Notes: a model not told the origin generated them from the letters alone. Numbered from the stretch's first letter, positions 43,340 to 51,496 are shown. The stretch is 64,000 nucleotides of DNA from NORP240 sp965222175 (GCA_965222175.1 OZ244938.1:1488001-1552000); one strand, 5' to 3'. Translations and numbers: made by a program.

Positions 43340-46117
43340 ATGTCCGAAATCAGTCGCGCAGCCCTGTTTGGGAAGCTGAATAAAATTGCCTACAAGGCCA
43401 TGGAAGGGGCTACTGTATTCTGTAAGATGCGCGGTAATCCCTACGTTGAAATTGTCCACTGGCTGCACCAGATTCTGCAGCTGCAGGATTCTGATCTGCA
43501 TCGGATTATCAAGCACTTCGAGCTTAATCCGTCGGTGCTGGCCCGGGACATGACCGAGGCACTGGATGCCCTGCCCCGGGGTTCGACCTCCATATCCGAT
43601 CTGTCCTCCCAGGTGGAAGAGGCCGTGGAACGGGCCTGGGTATACGGCAGCCTGCTGTTTGGTGAACTGCAGGTGAGATCGGGACACCTGCTGCTCGGTA
43701 TGGTCAAGACCAGGTCGCTGTTCAACAATCTGCAGGCGATTTCACCGGAATTTGCCAAGGTCAAGTACGATGATCTGTCCGATAATTTCCGCAAAATCAT
43801 TTCCGGATCACCGGAAGACAGCCTGGGTGCCAAGGACGGGTTCAGTGCCGACAAGGGCGAGCCGGGTTCCGCTTCCGGAGCCATCGCACCGGCACAGATG
43901 GGTAAGAACGAGGCGTTGTCCCGTTTTACCGTCGATCTCATCGCCGAGGCAGCCAGTGGTGAAATGGATCCCATCGTCGGAAGGGACGAGGAAATCCGGC
44001 AGATCATCGACATTCTGATGCGTCGCCGACAGAACAATCCCATCCTCACCGGGGAGGCGGGCGTCGGCAAGACGGCCGTGGTGGAAGGGTTTGCCCAGCG
44101 CATCGCCCAGGGTGATGTGCCGCCCCCTCTGCAGGGTGTTGAGCTACGCAGCCTGGATGTGGGTCTGTTGCAGGCCGGCGCCAGTATGAAAGGCGAATTT
44201 GAAGAGCGTCTGAAGCAGGTCATCGAGGAAGTCCAGGCGTCGGAAAAACCCATCATCCTTTTTATCGACGAGGCGCACACCCTGGTGGGCGCCGGCGGTG
44301 CGGCCGGTACGGGAGATGCTGCCAACCTGCTTAAACCGGCCCTCGCCCGGGGTACGCTGCGAACCGTGGCCGCCACCACCTGGGCGGAGTATAAAAAGCA
44401 CATCGAGAAAGACCCGGCACTGACCAGGCGCTTTCAGGTGGTGCAGGTACCCGAACCCAGCGAGGAAAAAGCGATCCTGATGATGCGTGGCATGGCCAGT
44501 ACCATGGAACAGCATCATCAGATCCAGCTTCTTGATGAAGCCCTGGAAGCCGCGGTACGACTGTCCAGTCGCTACATTCCCGCCCGCCAGCTCCCCGACA
44601 AGGCCGTCAGCCTGCTGGACACCGCCTGTGCGCGGGTGGCCATCAGTCAGCATGCGATTCCAGCCGAAGTTGAGGACTGCCGACGCAGGATCCAGGCCCT
44701 GGAAACGGAACTGGGAATTATCGAGCGTGAAATCGCCCTGGGTGTGGATACCGGGGGGCGGCGGGCTGACGTACTGGCCAGGCTGAAGGTAGAGCGGGAA
44801 AGCCTCGAGATCCTGGAATCCAGATGGCAGGCGGAGAAAAAGCTGGTCGACGAGATTCTGTCGATCCGGGCAAAATTAAGAGGTACATCCGGCACCGTTG
44901 AAGGAACCGGGAGTGAACTGGAACAGGCGGCCAATGAAGCAGCGGGGGAACAGGCCGACAGTCCGGTCGATACCGCGGAGGAACCCAGCGCCCGACAGCC
45001 TGATGCCGACAGCCAGCTGGATGACGCCATGCGGTCCGAGCTGCTCGGTAACCTGAATCAGCTCCAGGATGAACTGACCCGGCTGCAGGGTGAAAAACCC
45101 CTGATCCTGCCGACGGTGGACGAACAGGCCGTTGCCTCCGTGGTGCAGGACTGGACCGGAATTCCCGTCGGCAAGATGGTCAAGGACGAGGTGGCAACCA
45201 TACTCGGCCTCGCCGATACCCTGGAACAGCGCATTATCGGACAGCGCCATGCGCTGGAGATGATAGCGAAAAGAATCCAGACATCCCGCGCCAACCTGGA
45301 CAACCCGAACAAGCCCATCGGCGTGTTTATGCTGGCCGGCACCTCGGGTGTCGGCAAGACCGAAACCGCCCTGGCCCTGGCCGAAGCGCTGTACGGCGGC
45401 GAACAGAACATCATTACCATCAACATGAGCGAGTACCAGGAAGCCCACACGGTATCCAGCCTGAAAGGCGCACCACCCGGCTATGTCGGCTACGGTGAGG
45501 GCGGTGTGCTGACCGAGGCGGTGCGACGCCGGCCCTACAGCGTGGTCTTGCTGGATGAAGTGGAAAAGGCCCACCCGGACGTGCACGAAATATTCTTCCA
45601 GGTGTTTGACAAGGGGTGGATGGAAGACGGCGAAGGCCGCGTCATCGACTTCAAGAATACGCTGATTCTGCTGACCACCAATGCCGGAACCGAGCTGATT
45701 TCCAGCCTTTGTAAAGACCCGGAACTGATGCCGGATTCGGAAGGCATTGCCAAGGCACTGCGGGAGCCGTTGCTGAAAGTATTTCCGCCGGCGTTGCTGG
45801 GTCGCCTGGTGGTCATTCCTTACTATCCGTTGAGCGACGAAATGATCACGGCAATCACCAAACTCCAGCTTGGCCGTATCGAGAGCCGCATACAGGAAAA
45901 TCACGGCATTCCTTTTACCTACGATGATGCCGTGATTGAACTTATCGCGGAACGCTGTACCGAACTGGAAAGCGGGGGCCGCATGATAGATGCGATTCTG
46001 ACCAATACCATACTGCCGGAAATAAGCCGGGAGTTTCTCGAGAGGATGGTGGAGGGCGAGGCGCCCGAACAGGTACATGTCGAGGTTGAGGACAAGAATT
46101 TTAAATACAGGTTTTGA
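43340..46117 (+). CDS. clpV: T6SS sheath-recycling AAA+ ATPase TssH (ClpV)
   Basis: A 925-residue Hsp100 protein. The N-domain (1-160) has the ClpV form (LEIVHWLHQILQL-like VEIVHWLHQILQLQDSDL). AAA1 has Walker A GEAGVGKT (about 238) and Walker B ILFIDEAHTLVGAGG. AAA2 has Walker A GTSGVGKT (about 668) and Walker B VVLLDEVEKAHPDV. Between them the M-domain contains an extra stretch of about 55 mainly acidic low-complexity residues (about 513-570), which makes the protein longer than the usual 870-900. It disassembles contracted TssB/C sheath. Confidence 0.96.
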   Translation: MSEISRAALFGKLNKIAYKAMEGATVFCKMRGNPYVEIVHWLHQILQLQDSDLHRIIKHFELNPSVLARDMTEALDALPRGSTSISDLSSQVEEAVERAWVYGSLLFGELQVRSGHLLLGMVKTRSLFNNLQAISPEFAKVKYDDLSDNFRKIISGSPEDSLGAKDGFSADKGEPGSASGAIAPAQMGKNEALSRFTVDLIAEAASGEMDPIVGRDEEIRQIIDILMRRRQNNPILTGEAGVGKTAVVEGFAQRIAQGDVPPPLQGVELRSLDVGLLQAGASMKGEFEERLKQVIEEVQASEKPIILFIDEAHTLVGAGGAAGTGDAANLLKPALARGTLRTVAATTWAEYKKHIEKDPALTRRFQVVQVPEPSEEKAILMMRGMASTMEQHHQIQLLDEALEAAVRLSSRYIPARQLPDKAVSLLDTACARVAISQHAIPAEVEDCRRRIQALETELGIIEREIALGVDTGGRRADVLARLKVERESLEILESRWQAEKKLVDEILSIRAKLRGTSGTVEGTGSELEQAANEAAGEQADSPVDTAEEPSARQPDADSQLDDAMRSELLGNLNQLQDELTRLQGEKPLILPTVDEQAVASVVQDWTGIPVGKMVKDEVATILGLADTLEQRIIGQRHALEMIAKRIQTSRANLDNPNKPIGVFMLAGTSGVGKTETALALAEALYGGEQNIITINMSEYQEAHTVSSLKGAPPGYVGYGEGGVLTEAVRRRPYSVVLLDEVEKAHPDVHEIFFQVFDKGWMEDGEGRVIDFKNTLILLTTNAGTELISSLCKDPELMPDSEGIAKALREPLLKVFPPALLGRLVVIPYYPLSDEMITAITKLQLGRIESRIQENHGIPFTYDDAVIELIAERCTELESGGRMIDAILTNTILPEISREFLERMVEGEAPEQVHVEVEDKNFKYRF

Positions 46118-46249
46118 ACAGTCGCCCGCGCAGTACCCGTTCAGGCAAACGGCAATCCTGCCTTGTCGGGTGAAGTGAAATTGACCGGCCTGAGGGCCAC
46201 CCGCTGGAGTCCTGACGAAACAGCGGAAACTGCAAACTGGAGCTTTTAA

Positions 46250-48136
46250 ATGGCGCACCACGCTAAGATCACTACGCCGCTGGGAGAAGAAGCACTGCAG
46301 TTGCGTCAGTTCAGCGGTTCGGAAGGTGTCGGTCAGCTGTTTGCCTATGACCTGACCCTGTTCAGTAACGATAACGAGATTGACGCCAACGAACTGCTGG
46401 GTGAGAACGTGAACATACAGCTTGTCCTGGCCGACGGCGAATACCGGTATTTCAATGGCTACGTTTCCCAGTTCGCCTACATTAACCAGGCGGAGGACGG
46501 ACAGGCTGTCTACCGGGCGGTAGTCAGTCCCTGGCTCTGGTTTTTGACCAGGACGGCGGATTGCAGAATATTCCAGGATATGTCTGTGCTCGAAATCGTG
46601 AAATCAGTCTTTGCTGACAACGGCTTCAGCAGCGATTTCAAGGAAAAGCTGAAGGGCATTTACAGGAAATGGGAGTATTGTGTTCAGTACCGGGAAACCG
46701 ATTTCAATTTCATCAGCAGGCTGCTGGAACAGGAAGGAATCTATTATTACTTCGAGCACGACAACGGCGTGCATCGCCTGGTTCTGGCCGATGACCTCAG
46801 CTCTCACGTCAGTATTGCGGGAAAATCGGAAATTCCGTACCACGAGCCATCCCTGGACCAGACCATCGACACCGAGCACATTTCCGGCTGGCAACACGAG
46901 TTTGAAATACAACCGGACAGCCTGATGCTGGCTGACTACAACTTCAAGACTCCCAAGAATACGCTGCGTGCCAAAAAACAGGTTTCCCGGGACCATGCAC
47001 GCAAAGGCTCGGAAGTTTTCGATTTCCCCGGGGAATACACAACATCGGCGGAAGGTGATACCGCGGCCTCGGTCAGGCTGGAGGAGCTCTCCTCGCAGTT
47101 CGAGCAGGTTTCCGGCACTACGGATGCCCGCTGCATGGCCACCGGGGGTCTGTTCAAGCTTGTGGGACATCCCCGCAGCAAACAGAATGCGGAATACCTG
47201 GTACTGGCCTGCGAGTACGATATCAGCGTCGGTGGATACACCAGCGGAGCCGGTGACGACGATCCGGTGTTTCTCTGCAACTTTTCAGCAATAGACAGCA
47301 AGCTTCCCTATCGACCACCCCGGATCACGCCGAAACCGGTGGTGCAGGGTCCCCAGACGGCAGTTGTGGTGGGTATGCCCGGAGAGGAAATCGATACGGA
47401 CGAATACGGCCGAATCAGGGTCCAGTTTCATTGGGACCGCTATGGCGAACATAACGAACACAGTTCCTGCTGGATTCGCGTGGCACAAACCTGGGCGGGA
47501 CCGAACTGGGGTGCCCAGTTTATTCCCCGGATCGGCCATGAAGTCCTGGTTGATTTTCTTGAAGGCGATCCGGATCGGCCGCTGGTTACAGGCAGTGTTT
47601 ACAATGAAGACAATAAGCCGCCTTACAGCCTGCCGGGGAACAAGACCCAGAGTGGCATAAAATCACGGAGTACCCTCGGTGGAAGCGACAGGAATTTCAA
47701 TGAAATCCGCATGGAAGACAAGTTGGGTAGCGAAGAGCTGTTCATTCAGGCCGAAAAAGATGAAAGGATCAATGTAAAGAACTGCAAGACCGAGTACGTG
47801 GCAGTCAATGAATCGCTGGAAGTAGGCAATGATCGGAAGCGGCAGGTGGGCAACGATGAATCCGTTGAAATTGCCAACAACCAGACAGAATCGGTTGGCG
47901 CAGATCGTGAAACCGCGGTCGGCGAGGACGACAAGCTGGATGTTGGCAAGTCATTGAAAGTAACTGCCGGTGACGAGATTGAATTAACGACAGGCCAGTC
48001 TAAAATATCGATGAAAAAGGACGGCAAGATAGAAATTTCAGGGATGGACATCACTATCAAGAACCCCGGCGGGACCATCACTATCAAGCCCGGGGGTATA
48101 ATAACCGTCAAGGGATCGATGGTTAAAATCAACTGA
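46250..48136 (+). CDS. vgrG: T6SS spike protein VgrG (TssI)
   Basis: A 628-residue protein with the gp27-like part (KITTPLGEEALQLRQFSGSEG, YVSQFAYI, YCVQYRETDFNFISRLLEQEGIYYYFEH), the gp5 OB-fold (VVGMPGEEIDTDEYGRIRVQFHWDR, CWIRVAQTWAGPNWGAQFIPRIG, EVLVDFLEGDPDRPLVTGSVYN) and the beta-helix needle of short repeats ending GGTITIKPGGIITVKGSMVKIN. No C-terminal toxin extension is present, so cargo is carried by the PAAR tip encoded 24 bases downstream. Confidence 0.97.
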   Translation: MAHHAKITTPLGEEALQLRQFSGSEGVGQLFAYDLTLFSNDNEIDANELLGENVNIQLVLADGEYRYFNGYVSQFAYINQAEDGQAVYRAVVSPWLWFLTRTADCRIFQDMSVLEIVKSVFADNGFSSDFKEKLKGIYRKWEYCVQYRETDFNFISRLLEQEGIYYYFEHDNGVHRLVLADDLSSHVSIAGKSEIPYHEPSLDQTIDTEHISGWQHEFEIQPDSLMLADYNFKTPKNTLRAKKQVSRDHARKGSEVFDFPGEYTTSAEGDTAASVRLEELSSQFEQVSGTTDARCMATGGLFKLVGHPRSKQNAEYLVLACEYDISVGGYTSGAGDDDPVFLCNFSAIDSKLPYRPPRITPKPVVQGPQTAVVVGMPGEEIDTDEYGRIRVQFHWDRYGEHNEHSSCWIRVAQTWAGPNWGAQFIPRIGHEVLVDFLEGDPDRPLVTGSVYNEDNKPPYSLPGNKTQSGIKSRSTLGGSDRNFNEIRMEDKLGSEELFIQAEKDERINVKNCKTEYVAVNESLEVGNDRKRQVGNDESVEIANNQTESVGADRETAVGEDDKLDVGKSLKVTAGDEIELTTGQSKISMKKDGKIEISGMDITIKNPGGTITIKPGGIITVKGSMVKIN

Positions 48137-48160
48137 TTAATAACGAGGCCTGGATCCAAA

Positions 48161-49081
48161 TTGAGTGGTAAACCTGCAGCAAGAGTCGGTGACAAGATCA
48201 TGTGTCCGGTGCCGCAAGCGACACCCGCTGCCGCTCCCCATGCGCCGGCGGGTCTGCCGATTATTCCGCCCGGCGCCTCAACGGTATTGATCGGCGGCAT
48301 GCCGGCGGCCAGGATCAATGACAAGAGTATCTGTATCACTCCGGCACCAGGCCCGAACCCGATACTCATGGGTGCGTTCCCGGTGTCCATCAGCGGCATG
48401 CCTGCTGCCCGCATATCCGACATGGGTACCCATCCCGGCTCCATGATCCTGCCGCCAGGCTGCACGACGGTCCTGATCGGTCTTGCCGGAATAGCAGGTA
48501 ATATCGCTGTAGGTGAAAAGATGTTTCTCGAAGCGGCCAAGGGGCGGACGTCGGGCAGCAAACAGCAGAGCTATCAGAATTGCGGAGTGGAATCATCCCG
48601 CCAGATAATCAATCAGAAGAATGGCTCCACCGTTACCGAAAATGCCCTGCTCAGCGCCGCGCTGAAAAATAAGTTCGCTCACCTGGCAAAGAAGAAAAAT
48701 GGCAGCGCCGATATCGCCAACAGTGGCGGTACCAGCGCCTCGCGAAGAAAAGCGATTCTTGCGGCCAATGGCGTCAAATCCTCCGTGCAGCCGGCAACTC
48801 CGCAGAATATAGGTCTCGCCCTGTCGAAGGGCAACGGTGTCATCGTAAATGCGGATGCTGGCAAGCTGTGGAACGATCCTGCCCATGAGGGAGGTGGTCA
48901 CGCTGTCGCCGTGGTTGGTGCTGAATATAATGACGACGGTGAACCCACGAATGTTTACATAAACGACACGGGTACGGGAAAAGGCCCCCAGAAGGTGCCG
49001 GCCAAGGATTTCTACGAGGCTGTCGATGCCCATCCCAGCGGTAAACCGAAACTCAATGTCACGGATGAACCGATTTTTTAA
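48161..49081 (+). CDS. PAAR-domain effector with C-terminal papain/C39-like cysteine protease domain
   Basis: A 306-residue protein. Residues 3-105 are a PAAR domain (KPAARVGDKI, GGMPAARINDKSICI, SISGMPAARISDMGTHPGS, PPGCTTVLIG) that caps VgrG. After a short helical link (110-130) the C-terminal domain shows a papain-type order: SYQNCGVESSRQIIN (Cys141), GGGHAVAVVGAEY (His247) and NVYINDTG (Asp269). This resembles C39/transglutaminase-like folds and should be a secreted protease or deamidase toxin. The start is TTG with GGA six bases before it; no ATG lies ahead of the PAAR fold. The last codon and the TAA stop appear to lie in a fragment of repeat F2. Confidence 0.85.
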   Translation: MSGKPAARVGDKIMCPVPQATPAAAPHAPAGLPIIPPGASTVLIGGMPAARINDKSICITPAPGPNPILMGAFPVSISGMPAARISDMGTHPGSMILPPGCTTVLIGLAGIAGNIAVGEKMFLEAAKGRTSGSKQQSYQNCGVESSRQIINQKNGSTVTENALLSAALKNKFAHLAKKKNGSADIANSGGTSASRRKAILAANGVKSSVQPATPQNIGLALSKGNGVIVNADAGKLWNDPAHEGGGHAVAVVGAEYNDDGEPTNVYINDTGTGKGPQKVPAKDFYEAVDAHPSGKPKLNVTDEPIF

Positions 49082-49118
49082 CGACGTATTGGCAAGCGCA
49101 ATTGCTTTTTCAACAGCC
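49072..49118 (-). repeat. Repeat F2, truncated copy (left 45 bases)
   Basis: ACGACGTATTGGCAAGCGC and AATTGCTTTTTCAACAGCCT are the reverse complement of the left end of the intact F2 at 50.4 kb (ACGAAGTATTGGCAAGCGC, AATAGTTTTTCAACAGCCT). Similarity seems to start before the effector stop codon (GATTTTTTAACGACG against GATTTCAACGAAG). Confidence 0.75.
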
Positions 49119-49229
49119 TGTCAATTATCGAAGTGCTCTGCGGGAGTCTGTCGGGCACTACTGCAAGGCGCCTGGTCAGTGAACTTGCCTGAAAGCCAGG
49201 GTATTTACAAAATTGATCAGAGGTTCCTT
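49116..49229 (+). repeat. Repeat F1, copy C (near full length)
   Basis: The left end is fused to F2 (CCTGTCAATTATCGAAG). Then come GTGCTCTGCGGGAGTCTGTC, GGGCACTACTGCAAGGCGCC and GGTCAGTGAACTTGCCTG, then AAGCCAGGGTATTTACAAAA and the terminus TTGATCAGAGGTTCC. It fills the gap between the effector gene and its presumed immunity gene. Confidence 0.8.
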
Positions 49230-49275
49230 GCCCGCTGCGCTGATACTATTTTCCCTGCTGACAGGAGTTGCAGAT

Positions 49276-49824
49276 ATGGCTGACACAGTAGAAGCAAACG
49301 AGCCCCTGGCCATGGCCGATATCGTCGGGCTGGCACGCCTGTATGCCGAAGGCGTCGTACCGGACGAATTCAAGCAGACCCTGCCGATACCCGCGGTGGA
49401 AGACGGCAACAATACCATCTCGGTCTATTATTCACCGGTGAAACGATTGCAGTCCGGTGATAAGGGGGCGGTTCTGTTTCCCGCGGAATTTCGCGTCTCC
49501 GTTTCCTACCCTGATGGCGAATTCATCGTCCTGGAACGACTGGGAGCCGATACCCAGCCGGGGGAAATCGATCCCGACGGTTCCCTTGGCTTACACCAGG
49601 TAACCCTGTCCATGGACGAGTTCGATGGCCATAAACAGCAACTTTTCGATCTTTATGACCGGCTCCTGCCGATTTTTTTCCAGCAGGGTGACAGGGAAGG
49701 GTTATCCGGGGATAAAGAACGCTTCATGTCGGCATTTCGTCAAGTCTACGAAAAGCCCTTACTGCATTATTACAGGACACAGGGCGGTGAATTTTTTGAC
49801 TGGATCAGGGCCGATCAGTCCTGA
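49276..49824 (+). CDS. Probable cytoplasmic immunity protein of the PAAR effector (unknown family)
   Basis: A 182-residue acidic protein of no recognised family: LARLYAEGVVPDEFKQTLP, a beta-rich middle (NNTISVYYSPVKRLQSG, EFRVSVSYPDGEFIVLERLG) and a helical end (KQQLFDLYDRLLPIFFQQG). The frame opens further upstream at a TTG (49213), which would give an apparent signal peptide. That part is made largely of repeat F1 sequence, while ATG 49276 has AGGAG at eight bases, so a start at 49276 and a cytoplasmic place are preferred. Position right behind the PAAR effector, in the same direction, argues for immunity; this is inference. Confidence 0.6.
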   Translation: MADTVEANEPLAMADIVGLARLYAEGVVPDEFKQTLPIPAVEDGNNTISVYYSPVKRLQSGDKGAVLFPAEFRVSVSYPDGEFIVLERLGADTQPGEIDPDGSLGLHQVTLSMDEFDGHKQQLFDLYDRLLPIFFQQGDREGLSGDKERFMSAFRQVYEKPLLHYYRTQGGEFFDWIRADQS

Positions 49825-49839
49825 AATTCCGCAATTTCG
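49823..49839 (+). terminator. Small hairpin after the immunity gene
   Basis: GAAATT and AATTTC pair around CCGC at the stop codon. The stem is short and the T-run poor; it is listed as a weak terminator. Confidence 0.3.
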
Positions 49840-49858
49840 GTATTATACTGGCTTAGAG

Positions 49859-49965
49859 AGCCTCTGATAATTTATGGAAGTGCTCTGCGTGAATCTGTCG
49901 GGCGCCAAGGCGGGTCGCCCTGGCGGTGAGCTCGCCGGAAAGCCAGAGTATTTTTATCATCTAGG
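49859..49965 (+). repeat. Repeat F1, copy D
   Basis: It starts GCCTCTGATAATTTATGG, then AAGTGCTCTGCGTGAATCTG, GGCGCCAAGGCGGGTCGCC, GGTGAGCTCGCCGG and AAAGCCAGAGTATTTTTATC. The left terminus CCTCTGAT mirrors the right terminus of copy C (ATCAGAGG), showing the inverted-repeat ends of the family. It separates the immunity gene from the 92-residue gene. Confidence 0.8.
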
Positions 49966-50065
49966 TTTCTTAAATATTCAGTAAACTCGCCGATGAGTAG
50001 AGAATAGTCTTGGACTTGCGGACCGAGTCGTTGTCCGGTGCGCCTTTTAATTCTGGAGACAATGC

Positions 50066-50344
50066 ATGAATAGACCTCGGGTCGAAGAAGTCGATTATCA
50101 CGATTTCATGCGTGTCCTGAAGCGTGCGCGGGACGCGCGCAGCGTCATCGAGCGGACAGAAACGGACAAGTGGAAAGCCTACGTGACGGAAAACAATATC
50201 AGGGATGTCTCCCTGGAAGCCCACGGCAAAGTGAAATTCGTAAACGGTAAGCCGGTCCTGGTAGCCATCAAGATGGGTTCGGACTGGGATGGTTGCTACG
50301 CATTCTCATCGGCAGATGAAGCGGTAATTCGTTATATCCCCTAG
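50066..50344 (+). CDS. 92-residue protein of unknown function
   Basis: A small charged cytoplasmic protein (MNRPRVEEVDYHDFMRVLKR … WKAYVTENNIRDVSLEAHGK … VAIKMGSDWDGCYAFSSADE) with no signal peptide or membrane segment and no recognised family. The ATG has GGAG at about seven bases, which supports translation. It is bounded by repeat F1 copy D upstream and a 55-base palindrome plus F2 downstream. Its TAG stop overlaps the first base pair of the palindrome. A second immunity protein or orphan effector adaptor is possible, but nothing in the sequence proves it. Confidence 0.55.
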   Translation: MNRPRVEEVDYHDFMRVLKRARDARSVIERTETDKWKAYVTENNIRDVSLEAHGKVKFVNGKPVLVAIKMGSDWDGCYAFSSADEAVIRYIP

Positions 50345-50397
50345 TGTCCTGTCCGGTTGATTCGCAGCAATGATGTGAATTGACCGAACAGGACACT
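50343..50397. repeat. Long palindrome (20-base arms) next to F2
   Basis: AGTGTCCTGTCCGGTTGATT and AATTGACCGAACAGGACACT pair with three mismatches or wobbles over 20 bases around a 15-base loop. It may act as terminator of the small gene, but the ends (TAGTGTCCTGTC) look like those of a transposon-derived element. Confidence 0.75.
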
Positions 50398-50398
50398 T

Positions 50399-50541
50399 GC
50401 AGGCTGTTGAAAAACTATTGCGCTTGCCAATACTTCGTTGAAATCTGTCTCAAAATGCGCAGTTTACCCTGGGTAAACTGCGCTGTTTCGACAATTTCCG
50501 TCTCCGCCTGGCTGCGCTCATGAAGATTTTCAACAGCCTGC
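50399..50541 (+). repeat. Repeat F2, intact 143-bp miniature inverted-repeat element
   Basis: GCAGGCTGTTGAAAA and TTTTCAACAGCCTGC are perfect 15-base terminal inverted repeats. In the middle, GCGCAGTTTACCC and GGGTAAACTGCGC are perfect 13-base arms around a single T. There is no coding capacity. A short F1-like tail (GAGTATTTGCATAATTACC, AATAAGAGG) follows at 50553-50583. Confidence 0.9.
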
Positions 50542-50594
50542 CAGGTAATCTCTGAGTATTTGCATAATTACCTGAATAAGAGGAGAACCTGGCC

Positions 50595-51377
50595 ATGAAT
50601 CGGAGAACCACCGGCTTTATCCTGATAACCGCTTCGCTTGGACTTCTCCTCCTGGTCTTGATTACCGGCAACAGGCAGCCCACGCCCCGCGCCGTGGTGG
50701 AGAGTAACGATAGTACTGAAGCCTTTAGTCGCACCGACGATTCGATAAATCGGCATCCACAGGGTCCCGGAGATGACCCACTTCACAATAGTGGTGCCGG
50801 GACCGGGAATACAGCCATCAATGATGACCCGGGCGCCAACCAGGACCTGCCCGGTGGTAACGGCGCTGGTGAGCCAGTGGCTGACAATGACGCCAGTCCC
50901 GCGCCCTCGAGCCCTGCGTCCACTGCCAACGGAAATACCGACGAAACAACTCCAGTGCTCAGCCAGCACGTGCGCAACGTCATCACCGAGGTGCAAACCC
51001 GGCAGCTTGACGGTCAGTGGGAGGAGGCGCTCAACGAAATGAACGCTCTCTATGAAAATTTCGACGAACTCAACCCATTTGAGCAGGTCACGCTGTTGAA
51101 TTTTTATACCAATACCCTGCTGGCCCTGGAGATGTGGGAGGAGTCAATTACCGCATTCAGCCAGATGTTGACAATTCCGGATCTTCGCCCGGACATCGAT
51201 GCCCGCGCCCAGATCGCATTGGGACAGTTGCACAGTCGTATCGGCGATCCTGAGGCGGCTATTTCTTACTATGAAGGTGCGCTGACCGTTACCAGTACCA
51301 GGGAAGACATGGCTGCGCAGACACAACGAGTTCAACAGTTGCTGTCCGAAGCGAGGGAAGCAGGAGAAACCAGGTGA
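50595..51377 (+). CDS. Membrane-anchored TPR-like protein
   Basis: A 260-residue protein with an N-terminal anchor (TTGFILITASLGLLLLVLI), a disordered Asn/Asp/Pro/Gly-rich periplasmic linker (25-120) and a C-terminal TPR-like helical domain (TRQLDGQWEEALNEMNALYE, LLNFYTNTLLALEMWEESI, QIALGQLHSRIGDPEAAISYYEGALTV as overlapping helices). The TPR part ends about 15 residues before the C-terminus. AGGAG lies eight bases before the ATG. It lies at the end of the T6SS accessory stretch directly behind repeat F2; a part in the T6SS is possible but unproven. Confidence 0.7.
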   Translation: MNRRTTGFILITASLGLLLLVLITGNRQPTPRAVVESNDSTEAFSRTDDSINRHPQGPGDDPLHNSGAGTGNTAINDDPGANQDLPGGNGAGEPVADNDASPAPSSPASTANGNTDETTPVLSQHVRNVITEVQTRQLDGQWEEALNEMNALYENFDELNPFEQVTLLNFYTNTLLALEMWEESITAFSQMLTIPDLRPDIDARAQIALGQLHSRIGDPEAAISYYEGALTVTSTREDMAAQTQRVQQLLSEAREAGETR

Positions 51378-51461
51378 AGCCTAATCAGTACCGTTTCACC
51401 GAAATCCCGGAAAAGTATCCATGAGACGGACCGGCACAGCCCGTAGAGACCTTCTTCCGGA

Positions 51462-51496
51462 GTACCTGCCCGGAGAGTAGGGTAGCAGGTGTCTTT
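51462..51496 (+). terminator. Possible terminator after the TPR-like gene
   Basis: ACCTGC and GCAGGT pair around a 15-base loop, followed by GTCTTTTTC. The stem is short; the position 90 bases after the stop fits. Confidence 0.45.

Noticed and set aside
49213..49275. TTG start giving the immunity protein an apparent signal peptide
   Set aside because: This part is built mostly from the end of repeat F1, and the ATG at 49276 has a proper AGGAG at eight bases.
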